Origin: Anniella stebbinsi
Taxonomy: Eukaryota; Chordata; Lepidosauria; Squamata; Anniellidae
NCBI GenBank assembly: GCA_029215795.1
Contig: JARDYH010000004.1
Span: forward strand, 218,606,017 to 218,670,016
DNA length: 64,000 bases
Reading direction: 5' to 3'
The translations under genes were made by a program, and so were the position numbers. Position 1 is the first letter of the stretch. Each line of letters starts with the position of its first letter. Under the pieces are notes generated by a model. The model saw nothing but the letters and a program-made list of their open reading frames with translations, did not search any database and was not told the DNA's origin. Shown one piece after another: positions 11,968 to 23,108 of this stretch.

Positions 11968-12035
11968 GGACACCCTTGGAAGAGCATACACCCACTATGA
12001 ACCATACGTCCTTGTTTATGCAAACGACTTTGCCA
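11968..12035 (+). pseudogene. Inverted partial copy of BMP3 exon 2 inside intron 2
   Basis: This plus-strand stretch aligns with the coding strand of BMP3 exon 2 (minus strand, 13960-13888). Shared blocks include ACCCTTGGAAGAGCAT, GAACCATAC, TCCTTGTTTA and TTGCCA/CTGCCA. I estimate about 84% identity over 73 aligned positions, counting a 3-base and a 1-base deletion in the copy. The exon segment encodes about residues 236-259, in the prodomain. In the copy the 1-base deletion breaks the frame after the Trp-Lys-Ser codons, yet YEPYVLVYANDFA is still readable. Similarity stops abruptly on both sides. No splice sites in register are apparent, so this is a non-functional fragment. It lies about 1.9 kb from its source. 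Confidence 0.85.
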
Positions 12036-12467
12036 AATTGCTCCCCGGGCTCACTGTGGGCTGGATGCTAGCCGTGTACGTGGCTATGCCACTGATGTCA
12101 TTGCCACACCCATTCTGCCTTTCCATGTGCTGAAAGAGACATGAAGTTCTTTGCATCTCTAAGTGCAGAGAAAGGAGCAAATGCCAACCAAGTCCCTGGC
12201 TTCATGCAGTGCACATTATCTCTATGGGGCGGCAGCACTCACCATGTGAAGCCACTCAGCATGTACTGAGAAGAGCATACGGCTCCTCCTACTGTCAGCC
12301 AAGTCCCCTGCCATCCACATCCCAAGGAAGTTTCATGGGCTGGATATGAATCCTCATGAGCCAGTGGTTACACATCCCTGTTGTAGACTCACCCATTGAT
12401 TCATAGCTTATGTTATAGGACAGAATGGAGATGATTGTAGCGACTATGTTAATTTTAGGATTAGTTG

Positions 12468-12470
<3 letters not shown>

Positions 12471-12517
<47 letters not shown>

Positions 12518-12575
12518 TTATATACCGCCCCATAGCCGAAGCTCTCTGGGTGGTTTACAAGTTTTAAATGTACTT
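12471..12575 (-). mobile_element. LINE 3' tail, minus strand, with (ATT)n tract
   Basis: The (ATT)n tract at 12471-12515 is followed by ATATACCGCCCCATAGCCGA and AGCTCTCTGGG, the mirror of the tail at 10920-11104. Confidence 0.75.
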
Positions 12576-13408
12576 GAACTTTTTTTTTAACAAGTTAATT
12601 GCACAATGCCACTGGATTAGATTGCTTTTATATCCATGGACATTTGCTTCCATTGTACAACAACTAGAAGACCTATGGACGGGTTCCTACAAGCTTGTCC
12701 AGACTTTGCACTGGAGATAGCAGACTCAATACTTGCCTCCCTGAGCCTCAATTCCCAGAGGAGGTGGAAGGACAGGTGGGAATTAACTACAGAGTGGTCA
12801 CCCAGAGAATCCTCCTGATACCCATGGAATCCACCAGGGACTTGTTAACTGAACATAATGGAAATCATTCTATGCCAATGCTATAATTTCTCTTGAGTCG
12901 TAATGGAATCTCATGGCCTGTGACATCATACACTCCATCTAAAGCACTTATTTTCCAGTACAGGAAAATTTGGGAATGGGTTGCAACTTTTATAAAGCAT
13001 TAAACACTGTTGTATTTTTAGAAATGGGCATGTGGGGGATGTTAGAGAATACTAATTAACTAGGCAGCCATGAGTTGAGGATGACGATGACCAAATAAAC
13101 GATCTATAGCATATATGGAATCTGCTCAAAAACCTGCTGCAATTCTCCCCTATAACTGTATTTTTATATCCTTGTGTAAACCAGTTTTGAATTTATACTT
13201 AGCCACTTTAGCAAGTGCCCATAAAGCAGAGACGTTTTTTAAAATTGCCTATTTCCTCCACACTATGCTTTAATAACAACTAAGCTGGATTTTATCAATG
13301 CTTTTAACAATGCCGCATGCAGTTAAAAAAGGATGTAAATGCATTTTCCTGCACTGTGTGTACAGATAAAGGAAGAATAGTATTTTTAAAAAAGAAAGAT
13401 AACAATAC

Positions 13409-14319
13409 CTTTGGAATGGGGAATTGGCATTCACCCGAGCAATAATAGGCATCGAAAGATTTTGGGGAAATAATCCATTCACTCCAGCCAATGTCGGCAA
13501 AATCCACTTTGAGGTAACGCCGTGCGCAGTATCTTGGCTCATTCCACTGCTTCCTCCGTGCCTTTTTAAGGGTCTGCTCATCAAATTGGAGCGTCTGACT
13601 TTTTTGGTGGTTGTTTTTTCTCTGTTTTTTCTTGTTCTTTGGCCTCTCTGCCAGTCGTGGCTGGAGTGTTTTGTAGTGCTTTCTGTCCTCCCATCCTTCA
13701 TCCTCACTGTACTGGTACTCAGCACCTGGAAGCTCATTGTTCTGCAAAGGCAACAGAACACTGGTGGAGCGTTTTTGCCGCCGTTCACTCACACCATTTT
13801 TCGAACGGCTGTCTAATTTTGGAAAACTCCCAGGCAGGGGATTACGGTGTCCTTGCAAGCTAGAAACAACACTCTCTGGTTCTGAAATGGCAGAGTCATT
13901 TGCGTAAACAAGGATGTATGGTTCGTAACTGGGATGCATGCTCTTCCAAGGGTGTTGTCCACCACAGGCCATTTTGACTCCAATGAGTAGGTCATTATTT
14001 TGCTTTGCCTTACTCAAGACATGAGTAATGTTCTTCCACTGCCAAGAAAGGACATCCCGATAAGCAGTGGAGACGTTGATTGAGTAATGTCCCAAGGTCC
14101 GAGTATGGTTTCCTGATGAAGCAAAACTCAACAGCGAGAGGCTAATCTGCATGTCAGATTTCCTGTGCCCATGACGAGAACACCTCTTAAGTTGAGGACA
14201 ATTTGTGCTACTGTTCTGGAGGTCTCCAATATAGAAATGCAACAGAGCTGACAAGATGTTTTCAGACTTCGTGAGGGAGGTCAGATTGAAAACATGCACT
14301 TCTTTGTTGCCAGGGATCC
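13409..14319 (-). CDS. BMP3: BMP3 exon 2: most of the prodomain, cleavage site and first part of the mature ligand
   Basis: The acceptor is TTCTCCTAG (AG at 14321-14320) and the donor is CCAAAG|GTATTG (GT at 13408-13407). Two bases complete the split codon, then 303 codons follow (residues 118-420). The prodomain contains [33 protein letters not shown] and [16 protein letters not shown], which are BMP3 signatures. N-glycosylation sequons lie at about 128, 152, 187, 198, 213 and 257. A basic site RRQKR is at 296-300. The main predicted cleavage follows ARRK at 373, so the mature chain starts at Gln374 (QWNEPR) and has 110 residues, the usual length for BMP3. The exon carries [15 protein letters not shown] and mature cysteines 381, 410 and 414. 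BMP3 is a secreted ligand known to antagonise osteogenic BMP signalling through activin-type receptors. GDF10 is the closest alternative, but the prodomain and C-terminus fit BMP3 better. Confidence 0.97.
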
Positions 14320-14329
14320 CTAGGAGAAC

Positions 14330-15240
14330 AAAAATATTTACATGAGGAGATAGGTCAGACCTGCTTGCTGCTTTTGTACTTTTATAAGTCGATGTAATGC
14401 AGAACTTTTGCCTTAATTACAACAGATGTTCACACATCACCTTTTATTGATTTTAATCAGTATATCAATTTAACAGAACTTGAGCTGATTAATTGGCAAA
14501 GATACATTTTCATTCAGTGGGGCTGAGATTGAAGGACTCACTTGGTTTTGCTCTGCTGTTTTCTTGGAATAAAAAAGAAAACATGAAAAGGGGTTCTTCT
14601 TCCTAACAAGGGGTAGATCCTTTTGTTTATTTGCAAGTTTTCATACTTCTTGCAATATGCTCAAAAAGGCACCTAATATTTATGATTTGGGAGAACCTTG
14701 TAAACTATCTTGGGTTCCTTTTGAGGAAAAAAAGGCAAGATATAATCTAATAATAAATCATACAAAATTAATTTACTTACTACAACCAATTATTTAACTG
14801 ATTAAAAGCCAGTTAATCATTATTCAGTGGGCAGTCTTATTTACTTTTCCCTTCTAAACAGAAGTTTAATGCAAACACTGGCATTTTCGGTATCCACCCT
14901 GGATTTTGTAGAATGAAACTACCGCAACACTGATGTCTCTCACAAGGTTGTTCTAGGTAAAAAGCAAGTAAATGTTTGCAAACCAGTTGTACACAGAGAG
15001 ACACACTGCTTATTATTTAAAAAACAACCACCAAAACATTCGGTTGTAAACATGTAAGAAGATGATGTGCCGTTCATTTATTTATGTGAGGGTTTATTCC
15101 ATTCCTTTCAGGTTCCAAAATTAAAGTGCTCAAGGCACTTCCCTTCCTATTTGGCTGCAACAACCTGGTTCTAGGACCAAGCTCAGACAAGAGAGTGTTT
15201 ACTCTGACTGTTTTGCTGTGCACTGGTTGGTTGGCATGCT
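14330..15240. other. Intronic stretch, nothing recognised
   Basis: The sequence is AT-rich and unique-looking next to exon 2. No repeat family or open coding frame stands out. Confidence 0.5.
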
Positions 15241-15246
15241 GTCTCC

Positions 15247-15251
15247 TAGCC

Positions 15252-15303
<52 letters not shown>
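15247..15303. repeat. (TC)n microsatellite, left half
   Basis: This is a pure TC tract of about 57 bp. It is cut off by the family-A element at 15304; the array resumes at 15609. Confidence 0.97.
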
Positions 15304-15306
<3 letters not shown>

Positions 15307-15605
15307 GGTGACCAGATAAAATCCAGGTCAGGGCTCATGTAACTTTAACAGTTGTAGAGAAAAGGGAATTTCAGCCAGTGTCATTTGTATGCAATTAGTT
15401 CCTGGTGAAATTCCCTCTTCATCACAACAGTTAAAGTTGCTTTTGTATATGGTCACTCTAGTATAGTGCCTGCACCTTTAACTGTTGTGATGAAGAGGGA
15501 ATTTCACCAGGAACTAATTGCATACAAATGGCACTGGCTGAAATTCCCTTTTCTCTACAACTGTTAAAGTTACATGAGCCCTGACCTGGATTTTATCTGG
15601 TCAGC

Positions 15606-15608
<3 letters not shown>
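15304..15608. mobile_element. Family-A foldback element inserted in a (TC)n array
   Basis: The ends are CAGGGTGACCAGATAAAATC and CTGGTCAGCCTA, flanked on both sides by CT repeats, so the target duplication is hidden in the array. The central part lacks about 15 bp (GGGGCCCTGCC missing), giving 305 bp. Confidence 0.93.

Positions 15609-15657
<49 letters not shown>
15609..15657. repeat. (CT)n microsatellite, right half
   Basis: It continues the array interrupted by the family-A insertion. It is followed by CCATGCACACACAG. Confidence 0.97.
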
Positions 15658-15661
<4 letters not shown>

Positions 15662-15999
15662 CACACACAGTAGCCTGAGAGGGACTAATGAGAGGTTTCC
15701 TCCCCCAGCCCCATAACAGCAGCTTCCTTCCGGAGGTTCTGCTTCCATGTATATTCACAAGCCCTAGACGTGTATACTAACCACAGGTTTAGACTTGAAC
15801 CCCAACTCAGAGCTTTGGAAAATGGCCTGATTCTGCTTGGACAATTTGGAGGCCATCCACTTTGATTCAGATACCAAAGCTGAATTGAGATTCAGAAATT
15901 GGAGGCTTCATGCCTCCTATTGACTATCATGGGGAAATCAATATTTTGATTATTTTTTAAAAAGGGAATTGCCAATTACTTACTTATTTCTTGGCAGAA

Positions 16000-16420
16000 T
16001 TAGCTGAAATTTGCAGGGATAATTGTCATTTTGGGGGGGGGGGGCGGTGGAAGCCTGTAGAGTTTCAGATGAATAGGTGCTTGGTTTTTTTAAATTATTA
16101 TTGCAAGAGCAGCCTGTTTTGGGGGAGGTATAAAAACAGCTTATCCCCCTATATTCCTTGTAGACCATTCTTCTGAAAATGACAATGCAGAAATCATCCT
16201 AAATAACAAAACAGCAGAGTTTTGGAAATATAGGTGAAGTGGTTTATGTGGAAAGGCGTTCTCAAATTGGGGGGGGGGGGATTTGCTTCCCTTTCTCTAC
16301 CCCTGTGGGTTTTTGGACAATTTGTATGGAAATGGTACACTTCACAGAAGTGCCTCCAAGCAAGAAAACTGCAAATTTTCAGAAGGATAGGTGCAGGGAC
16401 TAGGGAGTTATGTTTGAAAA
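16000..16420. repeat. Degenerate repeat with G runs and AAATTTGCAGGGATAA-type text
   Basis: It holds two related sub-blocks, each with a G run (about 16034-16045 and 16270-16280) and a phrase like GAAATTTGCAGGGATAA or TTTCAGATGAATAGGTGC. The second phrase resembles the units at 63585-64000, so it may derive from the same transposon type. Confidence 0.4.
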
Positions 16421-17057
16421 CCAGTCGTGAGGCCTAATAGCACTGGAAGAATATTCACCTCATGGTCCCATCCTTGCCTCCTCCAAAGCACAATAATTAG
16501 AGAGCCTCTTGTAAAATGTGCCCTATGATTAGAAGGTGGACCGGTAAGTCACTCAAGCCATCTCCCTCTCCTTATCAGCATTTGTGGCCTGCCAGATTTT
16601 TGGCCTAACTCCCATCAACCGTAGCCAACATAGCCAATGGTGAGAGATTATGGGAGTGTAGGCCTAAAAAGCTGGATGGAAACGAAAGCAAAAGATGCTA
16701 GTTTTTGAGACATGCTGCCTGCCTATCTGAAGCCGAATTGTGAATGAAATGTCATGCATTTCATGGTTCTGGTCACTTTGAAGGGAAGCCCACATCGCCT
16801 TAGAAGCAGCAGAGATAGTCCAAAGAGTTCTGATTTGGCTCACATTCAATAATAAACCAAAGACTATTTTACTGGCAGTATGATCTTCAGGAAGCAATTA
16901 GTAGTTAAGTGTAAAGTATAAGTATCGTTGTAAAATAAATGTTCTGTGGAGTGGTGCTATTGGTATAGAAGAAGAGATGATGGCCAAAATCCTAAATAAA
17001 TAAAAATGCTGCAACTTTTAGAAGGAAGTTGTGTTTCTTGAACAGAAGCCCCAACAC

Positions 17058-17376
17058 TAGGCTGACCATATGAAAAGGAGGAGAGGGCTCATGTAACTTT
17101 AACAGTTGTAGAGAAAAGGGAATTTCAGTCAATGTCATTTGTATGTAATTAGTTCCTGGTGAAATTCCCTCTTCATCACAATAGTTAAAGTTGCAAGGGC
17201 CCTGCCTTCTTTTGTATATGGTCACTCTAGTATAGTGTCTGCAACTTTAACTGTTGTGATGAAGAGGGAATTTCACCAGGGACTAATTGCATACAAATGA
17301 CACTGGCTGAAATTCCCTTTTCTCTACAACTGTTAAAGTTACATGAGCCTGTCCTCCTTTTCATATGGTCAGCCTA
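17058..17376. mobile_element. Family-A foldback element, intron 1
   Basis: It is flanked by the perfect 8-bp duplication CCCAACAC (17050-17057 and 17377-17384). Both ends are of the TAGGCTGACCATATG subtype. Confidence 0.96.
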
Positions 17377-17399
17377 CCCAACACTGCTTCTACATAGGA

Positions 17400-18400
17400 G
17401 TCCACAGTTCAGAGAAAGTAATCTGTTCCACTAAGTACTCCCAAGGCTTTCAGCTAAGGTAGCTCTTTTGATCCTGGCCTTTAGAAATAAGGATGGATCA
17501 TTCTGTTTCTGCTCCATGTCAGCTTTGCATGTGTTTATTCTCCATGTCAGATTTGCATGTGTTTATTCTACCCTGTCCCATTGCTGCATTAAATTTTAAA
17601 AATCTGCATGAACTTTCATAATCAAATACATATTTAAATAAGTATTTTTGGATGAATTTTCTCACAAGATATGCATTTCTACACAAATTTTCTCTCAAAG
17701 TACCTATTTCTAAATATATTTTATCCTAAAATACACATTGTATATACATTTTAGTATGTTCTTTTAGCCTGGGAACTTCATCCCAAAATTCAGAGAGGTG
17801 TTAAATCTAAAGAACAGCTGTGCTCCAATCCACATATTAGCCCTGGATGTACAAATCAGGATGATTTGCTTCAAAATGTGGACTGAATAAAATTCTCAAC
17901 TATCCCTATTTAAAAGTGCATTTGGAGTTCTTCCATGAATTGTGTTGCATGTAATTTTAAGGCAATCAATACAGATAATTGCACATTTCAGCCAATATTG
18001 GATTTGCAATCGCATTACAGAAAGCAGCTGTACTAAAAGGGCAATCCTGAATATATGTCTGTTCAGAATTAAGTCCTTCAATCCTATATCCACTTACTCC
18101 CAGGTAAGTGGATATAAGATTATAGGCTTAAAGTCACTTCACAATTATATAATTAAAAGAAAACATCTAAACATGTAATATTTGAATTAAACATGGTTGG
18201 AAACACAAGCGTAATACAGATACAGGGTTTACTCATCAGGGATCTAGGATAGGCTTTATTTCCCTGCTGCAGAATGTGTAAAACAATCTTATGTTTGTAA
18301 AACACCCAAATTGTTAAAATAGGGGTTTCATTTCATTCACTTTCCCTTGGTAGGACAAATCCTGGAATGTCAACAACCCTATTTTGGAACTAGGGAAAGT
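17400..18400. other. AT-rich intronic stretch with two small repeats
   Basis: A 29-bp direct repeat (CTCCATGTCAG(C/A)TTTGCATG) is at 17511-17566. At 17580-17760 there is loosely periodic text like that at 3290. At 18040-18127 there is a short repeat whose core ATCCACTTAC is mirrored by GTAAGTGGAT. No gene seen. Confidence 0.5.
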
Positions 18401-18961
18401 AATAAGATGACATCTAAAGGCAGACAGCAGAAATACATGTGGGTCCAAATAATAATTTCTCTGCTTCAATGAGCTTTTTATTTTCAGCTAGCTTTTCACA
18501 CACTTTAAAAGGAGAAGGTTCAAGCTGCCAGACTCTCCTCCATCCCCGCAAAAGAAAAAAAAAGGTCAGCTTAGAATTGTGAAAGCGTAGACAATTAATA
18601 TTGACCTTTGCACAATTGTTCTGCAAATCCACACTAAATAACGACAGCACAATGCCCAAGCAGCTAGCCTTCATCTGGTAAGAGAACCATATTCACCTCA
18701 CTTTATTTTAAAAAACACACACACCTGCAGGTCAATATCCAATCGAATTCTGGGAAGTATGCATAATATTCTGGTAAGTGCTCCCACAATGGAGTAGTAT
18801 AGCAGGAGATTGCTAAACTCTTAGGTAAATAAAAATAAAAGTGGAATGGCTACAAAAACTTGCAAACATGAAGTGGGTGCTGGGGTGCGTGCACAGCACC
18901 ACCACTTCTTTGCTGAGACGTACTTAAAAGGACCTTTGGGCTTGGGAACAAGGCAGATGGA

Positions 18962-19281
18962 TAGGCTAACCAGATAAAATCCAGGTCAGGGCTCATGTAA
19001 CTTTAACAGTTGTAGAGAATAGGGAATTTCAGCCAGTGTCATTTGTATGCAATTCGTTCCTGGCGATATTCCCTCTTCATCACAACAGTTAAAGGTGCAT
19101 GCACTATACTAGAGTGACCATATACAAAAGAAGACAGGGCCCCTGCAACTTTAACAGTTGTGATGAAGAGGGAATTTCACCAGGAACTAATTGCATACAA
19201 ATGGCACTGGCTGAAATTCCCTTTGCTCTACAACTGTTAAAGTTACATGAGCCCTGACCTGGATTTTATCTGGTCACCCTA
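18962..19281. mobile_element. Family-A foldback element, intron 1
   Basis: It is flanked by the perfect 8-bp duplication CAGATGGA (18954-18961 and 19282-19289). The ends are of the AGATAAAATCCAGG subtype. The centre is in the reverse orientation, as in the copy at 8267. Confidence 0.96.
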
Positions 19282-19664
19282 CAGATGGAGCTTTGAGGTA
19301 GAACTTGGAGTCCTGTGATGAGCTCATATCTTCCTTATTCTCCCATCCCTACATGTCAGGTGTAGACCAACACCGCCTGCCTCCCGGGAGAACATCACAG
19401 CAAGTCGAAGAATTGCTGCCTTGACCCTAGCCCTGTAATGACTTGTATAAAAATAGAATTATTGGCAACCAACTTTTCATCCAGCCAAATGTGCACTGAA
19501 TCGAAGCAGATTCATGGGTTAGTCATGCCTTTATTCATGCTCAACACAACTCTAGTTGTATGCAACTCATCAGCTAGTAGCCTTGAATGGAGATGCACGT
19601 CCCCCTCTGCATCAAAACACGCACACAACAAGTTCAGTGGAACCTCTGCCCAGGAGAAACATTG

Positions 19665-20130
19665 TGACACAGATTTCTTTCTTTATTATAAGTATTTTAA
19701 TACTTCCCTTCAATCATATTCCTAGGGTGGTTTACAAGAAAGAATAAAACAGTATGCAAATACACAGAGAACATACAGAAATACAAAAGAAGCACATCAC
19801 ATTTGCAAGATTAAAATGGTTGCTATAAAGCTTTGAAAAATAAGGTCTTTGTGAGGCTCTTCCCACCCTACCCACAACAATAAGGTAGGCTCCAGGCAAA
19901 CTTGTAGAGGGATAGTGTTCCAGAATAGAACATGCATCCAGCTGCCAGCCCCCGCCCCAATGCTTCATGACTTCTGAAAACAAAGTCCTGGTTGCTTGCA
20001 GAATCACAAGATTCTGAGAAAGTTTCCACTTCCAGGTGAAGAACTTTTAAAGCTCCAGTTTTCTTCAACACTATTCTTCAACCATAAGGTAGGCTCCAGG
20101 CAAACTTCCAGATTGTTCCAGAGTATGGAT
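19665..20130. repeat. Probable old retroposon fragment
   Basis: It contains AGGGTGGTTTACAAGAAAGA followed by text rich in AATAC repeats. A block AATAAGGTAGGCTCCAGGCA recurs as CATAAGGTAGGCTCCAGGCA at 19879-19901 and 20082-20104. The layout resembles minus-strand LINE 3' sequence, but I cannot name the family. Confidence 0.4.
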
Positions 20131-20576
20131 GAGAGATTAGAAACACCACAAATTAAGAAAACAGTTACTGCGGGCATCTGATGGTTATGTGGTTGGATGA
20201 TTGGACTATAAGATTCTAGATTCTTAGCTGTTTTATTTCTAGATTCTTAGCTGTTTTATTTCTGCTAATCCAAAACAGAAATGGGATCAGTGCAGAGGAC
20301 ACTGGCAAAATCAGGGGCTAAAGAAAAACCTCTGCTCTAGCTAGAATCTCCCAAGTTCCAGTTCAAAGCTACACCATTAATTAGCTGTGGAAGGAAGTTC
20401 CATATGGAAGGAGCCTAACTGCTTTGCAATCTATGATAATGATTGCTAATATAAAGATTATAATATTGTTATCACCCTCTTATTAAACTGTGAATCCCTC
20501 ACAGGGGCCAAAGAGCTCTCCCACCCCTGAGGGACTTAGTGATTTACATCATTCTCCCAAGTGGCACGGAAGATTT

Positions 20577-20960
20577 TCATAGAACAGTAGAGTTGGAAGG
20601 GGCCTATAAGGCCATCGAGTCCGACCCCCTGCTCATTGTAGGAATCCACCTTAAAGCATACCTGACAGATGGATGTCCAGCTGCATCTTGAATGCCTCTA
20701 GTGTGGGAGAGCCCACCACCTCCCTAGGTCATTGGTTCCATTGTCATACTGCTCTAACAGCCAGGAAGTTTTTCCTGATGCTCAACCTGAATCTGGCTTC
20801 CTATAACTTGAGCTCATTATTCCATGTCCTGCACTCTGGGATAATGGAGATCCTGGCCCTCCTCTGTATGATAACCTTTCAAGTACTTGAAGAGTTCTAT
20901 CATGTCTCTCCTCAGTCTTCTCTTTTTCAAGGCTAAACATGCCCAGTCCTTTCAGCCTAT
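20577..20960 (-). mobile_element. CR1 LINE 3' fragment, minus strand
   Basis: The sequence CATAGAACAGTAGAGTTGGA at one end mirrors the classical CR1 3' terminus. It is followed by ACCTCCCTAGGTCATTGGTT, AGGAAGTTTTTCCTGATG and TCATGTCTCTCCTCAGTCTT, a well-known CR1 3' order. It is truncated at its 5' side. Confidence 0.85.
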
Positions 20961-21537
20961 GCACTTACATTTGAGTTTTAAGTGCATAGCAAAATAGTAC
21001 TTGTTCCTCTCTAGAGCTTTTGCTTCATTGCACTTGCCAATTCCATGTTGCAATTAAACCAATGGACTATTACATATTTTTGTTCTCCAATTCTGTTCAC
21101 AGAAAATTGTGAAAGCTTTATTAGGTGACACACAAATAGGAGAGATACACTGTAGTTTAAAGCCAGCCTACTGTCTCCCAAGATATCCAAAGCATGTTTC
21201 GATATTTGAAACTTGCTAGTCTTTATCAATAGATGTCACTGTTTTCCTGCAGTTTCAGCTAGCAATGTTATGGAAACTCCTGCAAGCTGGTTATTAGATG
21301 TTGTCACCACAGATGCTCTGATGTACATTAGCTTTGATTTAGAAAAAGCAGAAAAGAACACATGCCTATAGCTCTGGAAGAGAAGAGGGAAAAATATTTT
21401 TTCATGGAACAGATACACAGTTTGCTAATCAACTCTAAAACATGGACTGCAGCCCATATAGAAAACATGACCCAGAAGCCAAACCACAAGACTGAGGACA
21501 CTCTCCTAAGTGATGGTTAAATTATTGTTTTGTTGTT

Positions 21538-21574
21538 GGTGTGTGTGTGTGTGTGTGTGTATGTGCGTGTGCGT
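21538..21574. repeat. (GT)n microsatellite
   Basis: It is an uninterrupted GT tract with a few GC variants at the end. Confidence 0.95.
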
Positions 21575-21868
21575 GTTTAAATTTCCTGTGTCTATAATTC
21601 TAATGTCATGCCTACACTGGCTGGAATGCAAACTGGATTTTAAAATAGTTCACTTCTGTTTTCAGTCCTACATTAACAACATTCACACAAGTGACAAGTA
21701 CCAGACCAGGCAGCAGTCCTAAGCATACCTACTTGTAAGTCTCATCTAACTCAGGGGACTTAACTACCAAATAATTTGTTAAACCCAGAATGAAAAATGG
21801 GTTTCTTTGCATCATTTCTATTGGAGAACAGAGCTGAGGCTACATTTTAAATTCACTTTAAACAGAGA

Positions 21869-21972
21869 TGGGGGACATGTGGCCCTCCAGGGGTTGTTGA
21901 ACTGCAATTCCTTCACCATTGGCTATGGGAGTTGCAGTCCAACAACATCTGGAGGAACATATATTCCCTACC
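21869..21972. mobile_element. Short foldback repeat, GGCCCTCCAG / CTGGAGGAAC type
   Basis: GGGACATGTGGCCCTCCAGG and TTGTTGAACTGCAATTCC are mirrored by GGGAGTTGCAGTCCAACAAC and TCTGGAGGAACATA. It is about 104 bp long, with no coding content. Confidence 0.75.
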
Positions 21973-22477
21973 CGAGTTAAAAGCTCCTTGATTTCCTAGC
22001 ACGACCTCTATAAATACGTACATACACATTCATTGACAGAGAGAGGGAGGGAGAGTAAAGGAGTGGGGAGAGAGAGCAGATTAAGGAGTTTATGGTACAG
22101 TAGCAGCTAGGCCATATTGTACTAAATGCAAGAGCATTTCCTTTTGTATAGTGACATTTTGCAGCACTGCTTAGCACAATTCCAATCCATATGGAAAGTA
22201 TATTCAAATGACAGGACACAGATGTGAATTGTTGAATTAAAATCACTTCTCACCAAAACATTTTTTAAAGAAAAAATCATCCCACAGAGATGATTGCAAA
22301 TGCATGTTTCTAAACACACATTTGCTAAGATAACATGAATGCAAAGGGGGTTACTGGGGAAAACTGGTGGGTGGGAAGGTTATTCAGCCTCTACTATGCT
22401 TGGCAACTCTTTTGCAAATGCCCTCCCCAGGTTAAGCTTTAAGTTTGGACACGGAAAAATGACCATGCACAGCTGAG

Positions 22478-23108
22478 AGCTCCATCACACCAGTGATTTA
22501 GTGCACTCTTGCCATGCCTGGTGTGTGGATTTGCAGCACGGTACTCACATGACACCATGCCTGTCCTGCTGCCACCCCGCCTCTTCCCCAGTCTTTTCTG
22601 TTTTGTTTCTAAAATGCTAAAAGTTTGGATTATTTTCCCTAAGTGCATTTAATGCGCCCTTAAGCCTCCATGTAGTTTTAAAGGAACTGGGGCTTGAATG
22701 GATTGCATCAGGTCCTGGCAGGGAAAAGCCATCTCTCCCAGCAGCCAGCTCCAAGCCTCAGTATAAAACCCAAACTTTGCATTCCAGGCTCAAAAGCATT
22801 TTTTTAAAAAATAATAATCATACAATGCCTGAATCTCTGCAAATACAGGATTGTACTCCCTCAATTCCCCCAAAGAGCCAGACTAAAGGGTCGTTCCACT
22901 TTTGCCCAGCAGAAAGGCGGTCTGGTTGAAGTACTCATATGACAGGACCTGACTGGAGAAGGGGAGGGGTGGAGAGGAGAGGAAGAGCAAATGAGCGAAA
23001 GAGCAGCTATTCAGGTGAAAGGGATCATAAGCTTGGCGTGCTTCTGCATCAGAGGTAAAATAAAAAATGTGGAGGCAAACCGGGGGGAAAATTAGGTATG
23101 ATGGAGGT
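22478..23108. mobile_element. 631-bp interspersed element with CTCCATCACACC ends, copy 1
   Basis: It begins AGCTCCATCACACC and ends GGTATGATGGAGGT, which are mirror images, so it has short terminal inverted repeats. It is colinear and highly similar to 42944-43576 throughout, including TTTTAAAGGAACTGGGGCTT and CAGCTATTCAGGTGAAAGGG. No coding frame was recognised. Confidence 0.85.

Larger units (their letters stand above)
5755..13408 (-). other. BMP3 intron 2 (7.65 kb, phase 0)
   Basis: The intron is bounded by the exon 2 donor GTATTG and the exon 3 acceptor TTCTGCAG. It holds three family-A foldback elements, one nested family-B element, one family-C element, LINE tails, a G-run (7322-7337) and an inverted fragment of exon 2. 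The rest is AT-rich with no exon seen. Confidence 0.9.

Noticed and set aside
13270..13788. Second minus-strand frame over BMP3 exon 2
   Set aside because: It is an overlapping alternate frame of the conserved exon with no recognisable protein.
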